From contig JACQVJ010000113.1 of assembly GCA_016209805.1 (NCBI GenBank), positions 1-6,070 of the forward strand: 6,070 nt of DNA. The letters run 5' to 3'. The stretch is from Ignavibacteriota bacterium. GTDB taxonomy: Bacteria; Bacteroidota; Ignavibacteria; UBA10030; UBA6906. The number at the start of each line of letters is the position of its first letter. The first letter of the stretch is position 1. Both the position numbers and the translations under genes were made by a program. The notes below the pieces were generated by a model. It was not told where the DNA came from. It did no database searches and was given only the letters and a program-made list of their open reading frames with translations. Below are positions 1 to 6,070 of the stretch, in pieces.

Positions 1-778
1 CCATTACCTCTGAGAGCTTCCTGATTTCCGTAGAAGGCATTTCACGTAACATCCTGAAGAGGGAATAAACGTTATCGAGCTTCATCCGATAGCCTGTTAC
101 AGCGCTCACCGAGAACTCCTTCAGTTCCTGATCAAGCATGGCCAGGGATGTGGCTGTTCCCGCCACACCGATGAGCGTGGAACCCGAAAATCCGAAGCCT
201 TTCGGTCTGGCTAATTCGTCCTCAACAAACGTGATTGCTGCTTCCAATTCAGGATGAGTTGGAGGATCGTTCTTGAAGAAGCGCTCCGTCACTCGTACAG
301 AACCAATGCCGAGACTGATTCTGTTGTGAATTGAAACCCTGTCTCCCACCGTGATCTCCGTGCTGCCTCCGCCAATGTCAACGACGGTAGCATGTCCAAT
401 GTTCGCGATTCCACTGATTGCACCGCGGTATGTCCAGTATGCCTCGTCGTCACCGGAAAGTACTTCAAGCTCAAAGCCGGTGTTTACCCTGAGCAGATTG
501 GAAAATTCATTTCTATTTGCTGCGTCACGTACTGCACTCGTAGCCGCGACGACAACGCTGTCGGGTTGGTGTGCCTCAATGATGTTTTCATACTCCTTCA
601 TCACATCGATTGCACGATGCATGGATTCAGGTTGGAGGTTCATATATGCATCGACGCCCCGCCCGAGTCTGGGGATGCGCTGCTCGTATGCAAGAGTGAC
701 GATGTTGCCGGATTGACCCACCGTTGCTACGAGCAGGAGGATTGTGTTTGTGCCGATATCGATTGTGGCAATCTTCAC
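1..778 (-). CDS. ppx: Ppx/GppA family phosphatase (exopolyphosphatase / pppGpp phosphohydrolase), C-terminus cut by window edge
   Basis: This family, in the actin-like ASKHA fold, removes terminal phosphates from polyphosphate and/or converts pppGpp to ppGpp in the cytoplasm. I translated 259 residues from the minus strand; the rest lies left of base 1. Family motifs are visible in order: phosphate-1 loop DIGTNT (residues 7-12), ATSAVRDAANR (79-89), an SGDDEA segment around 108-113 where relatives carry the catalytic glutamate (probably E112 here), phosphate-2 loop DIGGGSTE (134-141), SLGIGSVRVTERF (155-167) and the adenosine-type loop GVAGTATSLA (204-213). The start is GTG (bases 778-776), which gives the usual MKIATIDIGTNT beginning; no strong ribosome binding site precedes it. 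It begins 6 bases after the prmA stop, so it is probably co-transcribed and perhaps translationally coupled. The sequence does not tell Ppx from GppA activity; a single-domain exopolyphosphatase of about 300 residues is likely, but the C-terminus is unseen. Confidence 0.93.
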   Translation of the reverse strand, partial: MKIATIDIGTNTILLLVATVGQSGNIVTLAYEQRIPRLGRGVDAYMNLQPESMHRAIDVMKEYENIIEAHQPDSVVVAATSAVRDAANRNEFSNLLRVNTGFELEVLSGDDEAYWTYRGAISGIANIGHATVVDIGGGSTEITVGDRVSIHNRISLGIGSVRVTERFFKNDPPTHPELEAAITFVEDELARPKGFGFSGSTLIGVAGTATSLAMLDQELKEFSVSAVTGYRMKLDNVYSLFRMLREMPSTEIRKLSEVM

Positions 779-784
779 GACGAT

Positions 785-1627
785 CTACTCAAGTGCAAAG
801 GCGATCCACTCATTCTCGGTGATTTCGTCGAGCAATCTGAAGTTCGACCTTCCGGCTGCGCGAATAATGTCTTCTCGCTCCGCGGCAAGTAACCCTGAGA
901 GAAGAACAATGCGAGCGCGTCGGCGCATCTCGTCAAGCAGGCGTTCGATGATGTTTCTTTGTATGTTTGCTACGATCATGTCGAACAATCCGGCTGGAAC
1001 ATCTGACAGTTCACCCTGAATGATGGTGACCTGTTTTTCAACGCCGTTCTGCCGCACGTTTTCGATGGCATTCTCGTGTGACCACTTGTCGTTATCGACA
1101 CCCACTGCAGTGCGAGCCCCCAGTTTTATGGCAGCGATCGCCAGAACACCAGTTCCCGTCCCGAGATCGAGCACGTCCATGTCGGGCTTTATATGCTTCT
1201 GTAGGAGGTTGAGGATAAGTCTGGTTGTTTCATGATACCCCGTGCCGAATGACATTTTTGGATCGATGGTGAGGACAATTTCTCCCTTGGAAGGTGAATA
1301 CGAATGCCAGGTGGGTGTGATTACTATCCTGTCGGTTGCATGAATCGGAGTGATGGTCTTCTCCCATTCTTCATTCCAGTTCTGCTCTTCGATTGTACGG
1401 ACAGAGATTCTTGGAAGGGTTGAAGTGCTTGATCGAGTCAGCGTGCGCACGATCGTATCGATCTCATGGAGCATTGCATCGCTCCATCGCTCGCTCCGGA
1501 TGTAACATCTGAGCGCAGTATTCTCTTCCCAAAAACCTTCGAAGCCGATTTGCGAGAGGATGGCAATGAGCTGATCCATCAGCACCCGGTCGGCGTTGAT
1601 CGAAACTTCAGCAAAAGACTTCGGCAT
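785..1627 (-). CDS. prmA: Ribosomal protein L11 methyltransferase PrmA
   Basis: PrmA uses S-adenosylmethionine to methylate amino groups of ribosomal protein L11 in the cytoplasm. The 280-residue product is close to the usual family length. An N-terminal L11-recognition domain (about residues 1-65) is followed by a linker containing EEQNWNEEWEK (80-90), a PrmA hallmark, and then the methyltransferase domain. This holds FGTGYHETT (127-135, the PrmA FGTGxHxTT motif), the SAM-binding glycine loop DLGTGTGVLAI (154-164), the acidic ribose-binding turn VDND (177-180), VANI (219-222, the family's ANI motif) and LSGLL (243-247). The ATG at 1627-1625 gives the expected N-terminus and lies 2 bases past the stop of the upstream M28 gene. 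No Shine-Dalgarno is evident, so translation may depend on coupling to that gene. All key motifs are intact. Confidence 0.96.
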   Translation of the reverse strand: MPKSFAEVSINADRVLMDQLIAILSQIGFEGFWEENTALRCYIRSERWSDAMLHEIDTIVRTLTRSSTSTLPRISVRTIEEQNWNEEWEKTITPIHATDRIVITPTWHSYSPSKGEIVLTIDPKMSFGTGYHETTRLILNLLQKHIKPDMDVLDLGTGTGVLAIAAIKLGARTAVGVDNDKWSHENAIENVRQNGVEKQVTIIQGELSDVPAGLFDMIVANIQRNIIERLLDEMRRRARIVLLSGLLAAEREDIIRAAGRSNFRLLDEITENEWIAFALE

Positions 1628-1629
1628 GG

Positions 1630-2637
1630 TCAGGGAGTTTGGGTGTACACGACGTGCGTAACTACTGTCCCCACAGCTTCGAGGCTCTCCGCGCTGCAGT
1701 GTTCAGGGATGTCCTGGTGTGTATGCCAATACCGGTGGGTTGGGTCAGGGTAATTGAAATCGATGACATCGATTGTCTTTATCCCGATTTCATTTAGTGG
1801 CAGATGATCGTCGATTACTTCTTCTCCAACTTCATCCAGGAATTGTGTGAAGCCGAGAGTGCTCGCTTTACCCCAGACCAAATCAAGGATATCAGGTGCG
1901 AACTTGAGGGAATGCCGCTCCTTTGGGATTTCAAGAAACTTGTCACCAACCATGTCGAGCAGAATGCCGAAACGTGGGATGTAATCTATCGGCTTGTTCT
2001 TGGCGAAGAACCTGGACCCGAGCAGATAGCGTTCGTGATCTCCTTCGAATCCATAATCTTCGCCGTCAAAAAGAACTATGTCAACCCCGATTGCGGGGGG
2101 CTGATTGTTGAGTAACGATGCAATCTCCAGCAATACAGCCACGCCACTTGCACCATCGTTAGCGCCAAGAATCGGTTCGTTGCGACGCGTCTTGTTTTCT
2201 TCGTGATCCGCTCTCGGTCGCGTATCCCAGTGCGCGCAGAGAAGCACTCGCGAAGATGATCGGGGATTGAAGACGGCAACAATGTTGGTGAGGTGGAGCT
2301 TCTCGTTTTCGTAGCCTGTGTGAGTGAATTCCTGCAGCCTGACCTCATCGGCATGTCGCCTGAGCTCATTCGTGAGGAACTCCAAACACTCTCGGTGTCC
2401 TTTTGAGTTTGGGTTCCGCGGTCCGAACGAAGTCTGCTTTAGTAGATAGTTGAATGCCCGGTTGCCGTCGAAGCGGGGGACCGATTGCGTCGTCACTGAG
2501 GTAGGTGGTTCAGGTGAGTGTCGTGGTTCTGGTTGAGGTTTCTCTCCGGTGCAGCCAACCATCGAACTGAGTATCAAGCAAATAAGGACTACAGCGTGCA
2601 TGGACGAAGTCTGCGTTCCTCTCCACGTGCAGATCAT
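1630..2637 (-). CDS. M28 family, glutaminyl-peptide cyclotransferase-like zinc lipoprotein
   Basis: This is probably an exported enzyme that turns N-terminal glutamine of secreted proteins into pyroglutamate, or else a related aminopeptidase. The 335-residue product starts with a signal sequence ending in SSMVGC, a plausible lipobox with lipidated C29, then a Pro/Glu-rich tether (about 30-55). The M28 fold shows CAHWDTRPRAD (134-144), GANDGASG (159-166, zinc-ligand D161), FDGEDYG (190-196, E193 as likely acid/base and D194 as likely zinc ligand), LLDMVGD (226-232), VIDDHLPL (274-281) and YWHTHQD (303-309, H305 as likely zinc ligand). The DDH and WHT motifs and their order resemble glutaminyl cyclases more than typical M28 aminopeptidases; residue roles are assigned by family analogy. 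The start could be the ATG at 2637, which supplies R6 in the n-region, or ATG codon 13, which would begin MHAVV. It is the first gene of a tight minus-strand cluster with prmA. Confidence 0.82.
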   Translation of the reverse strand: MICTWRGTQTSSMHAVVLICLILSSMVGCTGEKPQPEPRHSPEPPTSVTTQSVPRFDGNRAFNYLLKQTSFGPRNPNSKGHRECLEFLTNELRRHADEVRLQEFTHTGYENEKLHLTNIVAVFNPRSSSRVLLCAHWDTRPRADHEENKTRRNEPILGANDGASGVAVLLEIASLLNNQPPAIGVDIVLFDGEDYGFEGDHERYLLGSRFFAKNKPIDYIPRFGILLDMVGDKFLEIPKERHSLKFAPDILDLVWGKASTLGFTQFLDEVGEEVIDDHLPLNEIGIKTIDVIDFNYPDPTHRYWHTHQDIPEHCSAESLEAVGTVVTHVVYTQTP

Positions 2638-2764
2638 GACTAAGTGCCCCGGAAATTACGTAAATCGAGCCCTAAATGCAAAAGAACGCTGCAACCTTTT
2701 TTGAATCGCTGTCGTCTAAACATTCAGACTCAGCACGTTGTTTATACAGAACCGGAGGGATACC
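2638..2764. promoter_or_regulatory. Divergent intergenic region between the M28 gene and the DUF4097 gene
   Basis: This 127-base gap separates two genes transcribed away from each other, so it should hold promoters for both the QC-prmA-ppx cluster and the DUF4097 gene. I see AT-rich patches (for example TTTATA at 2741-2746 toward the plus-strand gene, and TACGTAATTT on the minus strand near 2660), but no convincing pair of -35 and -10 boxes on either strand. The assignment rests on gene orientation rather than on a recognised motif. Confidence 0.4.
2754..2759 (+). promoter_or_regulatory. Strong Shine-Dalgarno of the DUF4097 gene
   Basis: GGAGGG lies 5 bases before the ATG at 2765. This decides the start over an in-frame ATG at 2738, which would prepend nine residues (MFIQNRRDT) to a good signal peptide. 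It is the only clear ribosome binding site in the window. Confidence 0.85.
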
Positions 2765-3682
2765 ATGAAACGGCATCACATAATGTTGGTCAGTATCGTT
2801 GCGACGCTTCTGTTGATTCACGCGACAACGATGCATGCGGGGGAAAGGAAGATCGAAAAAAAATTCTCCGTTACTCCAGGCGGGACGCTTTCACTTGAAT
2901 CCGATCTGGGGACAGTTGCTGTTAGCGGGACGCCTGCGAACGAAGTTTCTGTTGTGGCCTTACTAAGAGGCGCGACTCGCGACGTTGAGGAGTTTGAGTT
3001 AACTGCGACGCAGACAGCGAACGGAGTGGAAGTGAAGGGACGAGCACGCGGCGGAGCAAGGTGGTTTTTCTGGAACTGGAACGATCTCGATATTCAATTT
3101 ACAGTCCGAGTTCCTCGCGAGTATAACCTGAATGTGAACACCGCGGGAGGAGATATCTCAGTTGTGAATGTAAAAGGAAGAGTCTCCGGCGAAACCTCCG
3201 GCGGTGATCTCAGACTTTCTGATATTGAAGGCGAGATCACGCTCAACACCTCCGGAGGCGACATTCAGACCGAGAAGACTGTTGGCAACGTGAGGATGGA
3301 AACATCGGGCGGCAGTATCAGATTGGCTGCGGTCACCGGAAATGTTGAAGTGAGTACGTCAGGCGGTAACATTCATGTTAATGACGTTGATGGCAAAGTG
3401 AGGGCGGAAACATCCGGGGGAGACGTGATTGTGACGCTCAGGGAAACGAACAAAGGAGTGCAAGCCGAGACATCGGGTGGCGACATTGAAATATTTGTCG
3501 GGAAGAACATCTCGGCGAATATCGATGCAGCGACAAGTGGCGGGGAGGTAACCTGCGATCTGCCCATCACCATGTCAGGGAAAATCAGCGAGAGCAGAAT
3601 CCGCGGCAGCGTTAATGGAGGGGGAAATACAATCTATGCGCACACGTCGGGCGGCGACGTGCGGATAGGTTCAGTGCGATAG
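2765..3682 (+). CDS. Secreted DUF4097-type repeat protein with predicted beta-solenoid fold
   Basis: The 305-residue product has no assignable enzymatic role. A signal peptide covers about residues 1-25 (basic MKRHH, then a hydrophobic core, with a likely cut after MHA), so it should be exported. An N-terminal part with short beta-like segments (27-120) contains a tryptophan-rich patch, RWFFWNWND (99-107). From 126 onward the chain is a series of repeats centred on T-S-G-G-[DSNE], with alternating hydrophobic/polar residues between them. Repeat cores start at 126, 144, 162, 180, 198, 216, 236, 257 and 294, with a degenerate NGGGN at 284. This is the pattern of DUF4097/adhesin-like proteins, which are predicted to form beta-solenoids. 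The start is set by GGAGGG 5 bases upstream. The gene stands alone, diverging from the M28 cluster and converging on the dacB-type gene. Surface or periplasmic localisation is inferred; the function is unknown. Confidence 0.88.
   Translation: MKRHHIMLVSIVATLLLIHATTMHAGERKIEKKFSVTPGGTLSLESDLGTVAVSGTPANEVSVVALLRGATRDVEEFELTATQTANGVEVKGRARGGARWFFWNWNDLDIQFTVRVPREYNLNVNTAGGDISVVNVKGRVSGETSGGDLRLSDIEGEITLNTSGGDIQTEKTVGNVRMETSGGSIRLAAVTGNVEVSTSGGNIHVNDVDGKVRAETSGGDVIVTLRETNKGVQAETSGGDIEIFVGKNISANIDAATSGGEVTCDLPITMSGKISESRIRGSVNGGGNTIYAHTSGGDVRIGSVR
3140..3658 (+). repeat. Coding tandem repeats with T-S-G-G-[DSNE] core, 54-base period
   Basis: Within the DUF4097 gene, six cores begin exactly 18 codons apart (residues 126 to 216); later ones are spaced 20, 21 and 37 codons, with a degenerate copy between the last two. 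The DNA of the cores differs from copy to copy: the second codon is GCG, TCC, TCG, TCA or AGT, and the glycine codons vary freely. The repeat is therefore conserved as protein and not as DNA. Confidence 0.9.
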
Positions 3683-3726
3683 ATACCGCTTTTTGTTAAA
3701 TCGGCGTCCAGGTTTTCGTTGTTTGT

Positions 3727-3749
3727 CTCGACAGTCGAGGGTTGCAACC
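3727..3749. other. Adjacent small inverted repeats in the convergent gap (possible weak terminator)
   Basis: The 78-base gap between the converging DUF4097 and dacB-type genes holds CTCGACAGTCGAG (3727-3739, self-complementary arms with a 1- to 3-base loop) directly followed by the perfect palindrome GGTTGCAACC (3740-3749). A second short palindrome, CAACGTTG, is at 3752-3759. Neither hairpin has a T-run after it on either strand, so a classical intrinsic terminator is not supported. Transcription from both sides must nevertheless end near here. Confidence 0.35.
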
Positions 3750-3760
3750 TCCAACGTTGC

Positions 3761-5239
3761 TTACAGACTTGCTCTTCTTAGTCCGCTCAAGAATACGCAA
3801 ATTCTGTCCTGCAGCTGTCGATACGCGGTGACTTTGCCCAGGAAATTCTGCATGAGAATCGAAAAGGCAAGCAACTCTCCGTCTGCTGTTCGGACGTAGC
3901 CCGAGAGTGATGATGCTCCTGTGAGTGTGCCCGTTTTGCCGCGCAGGTTTCCCTGCGCAAGAGTTCCCTTCATCCGATTGGAGAGTGAGCCTGTTTCGCC
4001 TGAAACGGCCAATGAGTTGTAGAACGCCTCGAAATGTTCACGCCGTTCGTACATGATGTGCAGTAAAGAGATTATGCTCTCGGCTGAGAGAAGGTTGTAA
4101 CGAGAAACGCCCGATCCATCCGCAATTGAGATTCGTGTCGTATCGAATCCCTGGCTGCCAAGGAACTCCTTGACGACGGAGATTCCTTTCCCCGCTGAGC
4201 CGGGGGCGCCGTGTTGTTCCGCACCCAGAATCTTGAGAAGGTTTTCGGCTGAGAGGTTATCACTCACCCTGTTCATGTAAGCCACAATCGAATCGACCCT
4301 GCGGGTGTGGGATACTGCTTCGAACGCTGTCGCTGAGATCGGGCCTGGTTCATCCACTTCAACCTGGACACCGTATGCCTGCAGGCGTTCAGCGAATAAT
4401 GCCGTTGTGTATCTTTCAGGCTGCCACATGCTCACAATCTTTGTTGTTGCAGAATCCCAGGGATGCATCTCTCCGGTTACTGTAATTGTATTTGTCCTTT
4501 CAAGCCATCGCCGAGATGCTCTGACATGATTCAGCACTGAATCGATAACGGTCTGTCCGGCGTTTTCGATGGTGACAGATTTCGTTTCGGGCGATGTCGC
4601 AACCTCTGTTTGCTCTCCGGCAGCTGTGCCGGGTCGGATTGTTACTCGTATCGCATTGTTGTCCACAGAAAGCGGAGAAATGAACATCGCGGTTGGATCC
4701 GGTTCGTCATCCCAAGCCCAGCCTGAGCCCCAGTAAAGGCTGTCAAAATAGGAAACGTCTCTCGATAGTTTCCAATGTCTCCCCGTAGGAATCAGAGCAC
4801 TGAGGGCCTTTGCGAGAGAGTCCACTTCATGATGTGTGAGGAGTGGATCTCCGAAGCCCCGCAAGAAGATTCGCGGCCCGTTTGTGGTGTCTACACTCAA
4901 AACTGTTCTGACGCCAAAATCTTCACCGAGAAATGCGAGAGCCGCCGCTGCCGTAAAAAGCTTCTGGTTGGACGCGGGATTGAATAACAGTCTCGAGTTC
5001 AGCTCGTACAGAACCTCGTCGCTCTGCAGTGAAACAACCATGATCGCGATGTTCGAAGGGGGAAACATCGAATCGGCGAGTAACGCGTCGATTTCTTTTT
5101 TTATGGATGGATATGGTGAAGAGCTTAGAAGGTGCGCCGTCCCGGCTGTTGGTTGTATCGATCGCGAAGTTTCGTGCGCCGTACTGCACCCAGTACACTG
5201 CACCGCAAGAAGAAGGAGAAGAGTCAATCCGCTCTTCAC
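3761..5239 (-). CDS. dacB: D-alanyl-D-alanine carboxypeptidase/endopeptidase, PBP4 (DacB) type, peptidase family S13
   Basis: This penicillin-binding protein trims or cleaves peptidoglycan cross-bridges at D-Ala-D-Ala or D-Ala-DAP bonds outside the cytoplasmic membrane. The 492-residue product carries all three serine-enzyme motifs: SNQK (S90 nucleophile, K93) in NPASNQK, SDN (326-328), and KTG (435-437) in GKTGTLTG. The family segment DGSGVSRYNL (374-383) is also present. The wide gap between the first two motifs is typical of family S13 (PBP4), which has extra domains inserted between them. The N-terminus is hydrophobic (residues 4-13) and ends in QCTGCS, so C18 may be lipidated, though cysteine at -3 is unusual for a lipobox. 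The start is GTG (5239-5237): an in-frame TGA lies five codons upstream with no ATG between, so no longer start is available. No Shine-Dalgarno is seen. It diverges from secA. Confidence 0.95.
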   Translation of the reverse strand: MKSGLTLLLLLAVQCTGCSTAHETSRSIQPTAGTAHLLSSSPYPSIKKEIDALLADSMFPPSNIAIMVVSLQSDEVLYELNSRLLFNPASNQKLFTAAAALAFLGEDFGVRTVLSVDTTNGPRIFLRGFGDPLLTHHEVDSLAKALSALIPTGRHWKLSRDVSYFDSLYWGSGWAWDDEPDPTAMFISPLSVDNNAIRVTIRPGTAAGEQTEVATSPETKSVTIENAGQTVIDSVLNHVRASRRWLERTNTITVTGEMHPWDSATTKIVSMWQPERYTTALFAERLQAYGVQVEVDEPGPISATAFEAVSHTRRVDSIVAYMNRVSDNLSAENLLKILGAEQHGAPGSAGKGISVVKEFLGSQGFDTTRISIADGSGVSRYNLLSAESIISLLHIMYERREHFEAFYNSLAVSGETGSLSNRMKGTLAQGNLRGKTGTLTGASSLSGYVRTADGELLAFSILMQNFLGKVTAYRQLQDRICVFLSGLRRASL

Positions 5240-5297
5240 GGCGTTACTTGTTCATTTTTTTTGCAAACGGGTTTATTCAACCGCGGTGTCCCCTTAG

Positions 5298-5326
5298 TTG
5301 ATTACCACGCTATTTGTGGCTATATT
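5298..5326 (+). promoter_or_regulatory. Predicted sigma70-type promoter of secA
   Basis: TTGATT (5298-5303; 4 of 6 match TTGACA) and TATATT (5321-5326; 5 of 6 match TATAAT) are separated by exactly 17 bases in the divergent dacB-secA gap. Transcription would start near 5333, giving a leader of about 30 bases before the secA ATG. The spacer contains an inverted repeat, CCAC (5305-5308) and GTGG (5316-5319), which could be an operator or chance. In Bacteroidota proper the consensus differs (TAnnTTTG at -7), and no exact copy of that is present. Confidence 0.55.
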
Positions 5327-5363
5327 TACATAAATTTTGCTACGATCACAAGAAGTGTGGTGA

Positions 5364-6070
5364 ATGATGCTTGGTGCACTGAGGAAACTCTTTGGCAGCA
5401 AACACGAAAAAGATATCAAGGTACTTCGACCTATCGTCGATGAGATAAACCATCATTATGAAGAGTACCAGAAACTCTCCGATGAAGAATTGAAAGCGAA
5501 GACATCGGAGTTTCGACAACGGTTGCAGGAATCGTTGAAGGAAACCGAAGAGCGAATCCCCATTGTCAAGGCGAGACTTCAAGAGGACCTGGACAGTGCT
5601 GAGCGCGAGAAACTTCACGACGAACTCGAATCGCTGGAGTCTCAACGTGACCAGATCACCGACGAGGTGCTGGATGAGATTTTGCCTGAAGCCTTTGCTG
5701 TCGTGAAGGACGCGTGCCGCAGATTGGTCGGACAAACGTTCGACATCATGGGCAACAAGCTCGTCTGGGACATGATTCCCTTCGATATGCAGTTGATAGG
5801 CGCCATGGTTCTCCACGAAAGCAAGATAGCCGAAATGGCTACGGGCGAAGGAAAGACGCTTGTTGCCACAATGCCTGCCTACCTGAATGCACTTCCCGGG
5901 CGCGGCGTGCATATTGTTACCGTCAATGATTATCTCGCAAAACGAGACAGCATCTGGATGGGGAAAGTGTACGAGTTTCTCGGCCTTACTGTGGGCTGCA
6001 TTCAAAACACCATGGACTCCTTCCAACGGCGGAAAGAGTATGGTTGCGATATCACCTATGGGACGAACAA
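5364..6070 (+). CDS. secA: Protein translocase ATPase SecA, N-terminal part (runs off the right edge)
   Basis: SecA is the motor ATPase that pushes unfolded preproteins through SecYEG. The first 235 residues are visible. They include the N-terminal helix [29 protein letters not shown] (38-54), [11 protein letters not shown] (107-117), the Q-motif region [20 protein letters not shown] (139-158), Walker A ATGEGKT (159-165), PAYLNAL (171-177), VNDYLAKRD (188-196), YEFLGLTVG (203-211) and DITYGTN (229-235) at the edge. Compared with E. coli SecA there are two extra stretches: a highly charged segment at about 56-101, and about 13 residues around 123-138 ([15 protein letters not shown]). Such additions and the [10 protein letters not shown] wording resemble SecA of the Bacteroidota/Chlorobiota group. 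The start is ATG at 5364 or the adjacent ATG at 5367; only a weak GGTG lies just upstream. The nucleotide-binding and motor motifs seen are intact. Confidence 0.97.
   Translation, partial: MMLGALRKLFGSKHEKDIKVLRPIVDEINHHYEEYQKLSDEELKAKTSEFRQRLQESLKETEERIPIVKARLQEDLDSAEREKLHDELESLESQRDQITDEVLDEILPEAFAVVKDACRRLVGQTFDIMGNKLVWDMIPFDMQLIGAMVLHESKIAEMATGEGKTLVATMPAYLNALPGRGVHIVTVNDYLAKRDSIWMGKVYEFLGLTVGCIQNTMDSFQRRKEYGCDITYGTN

Noticed and set aside
392..892. 166-codon open frame on the plus strand
   Set aside because: It overlaps the ppx/gppA and prmA coding regions on the opposite strand, spans the boundary between them, and shows no family motif.
1804..2115. 103-codon plus-strand frame that reads rather like a real protein
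   Set aside because: It is antisense to the M28 catalytic core, has no ribosome binding site and no recognisable domain.
2738..2764. Earlier in-frame ATG for the DUF4097 gene
   Set aside because: It would put MFIQNRRDT before a good signal peptide and make the GGAGGG site coding; the ATG at 2765 has the ideal spacing.
3140..3658. CRISPR-like array suggested by the 54-base periodicity
   Set aside because: The repeats are not conserved at DNA level and lie in a continuous reading frame; the periodicity is that of protein repeats.
5240..5262. Short ATG frame (ATG AAC AAG TAA) upstream of the dacB-type gene as a leader peptide
   Set aside because: It is only three codons long, out of frame with the GTG start, and has no supporting signal.
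5346..6026. 226-codon open frame on the minus strand
   Set aside because: It lies opposite secA, whose protein motifs are clear and intact; its translation has no recognisable domain, so it is an antisense shadow.
1..6070. Novel defence, mobile or biosynthetic system
   Set aside because: All six genes fall in known families, most of them housekeeping or envelope; there is no transposase, integrase, toxin-antitoxin pair, CRISPR or composition shift.

Overview
This window looks like ordinary chromosomal DNA from a member of the Bacteroidota/Chlorobiota/Ignavibacteriota (FCB) group. Three things suggest this. The SecA N-terminus carries extra segments relative to E. coli SecA and reads [10 protein letters not shown], as in Bacteroidota-type SecA. 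The M28 protein is a glutaminyl-cyclase-like lipoprotein of a kind common in that group. Only one of the six gene starts has a clear Shine-Dalgarno sequence. The exact phylum is an inference. Base composition looks fairly even throughout, and I see no tRNA, rRNA, CRISPR array, insertion sequence or phage gene.

Layout. Positions 1-2637 hold a tight minus-strand cluster, read right to left: an M28 glutaminyl-cyclase-like lipoprotein (1630-2637), prmA, the ribosomal protein L11 methyltransferase (785-1627), and a Ppx/GppA phosphatase whose C-terminus lies beyond the left edge (1-778). The gaps are 2 and 6 bases, so one transcript is likely. A 127-base divergent intergenic region (2638-2764) separates this cluster from a plus-strand gene for a secreted DUF4097-type protein (2765-3682) built from a very regular 18-residue repeat. 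A 78-base convergent gap (3683-3760) with small inverted repeats follows. Next is a minus-strand gene for a PBP4/DacB-type D-alanyl-D-alanine carboxypeptidase (3761-5239). After a 124-base divergent region with a good sigma70-like promoter, secA begins at 5364 on the plus strand and runs off the right edge.

How the genes fit together. SecA drives export through SecYEG. The QC-like enzyme, the DUF4097 protein and the PBP4-type enzyme all carry N-terminal export signals and would act outside the cytoplasm, on exported proteins or on peptidoglycan. PrmA and Ppx/GppA are cytoplasmic and belong to ribosome modification and polyphosphate/(p)ppGpp metabolism. Nothing here amounts to a clear new multi-gene system. 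The features most worth a second look are the repeat architecture of the DUF4097 protein, the isolated strong Shine-Dalgarno in front of it, the tight QC-prmA-ppx cluster, and the SecA insertions. There is no gene-free stretch longer than 300 bases.
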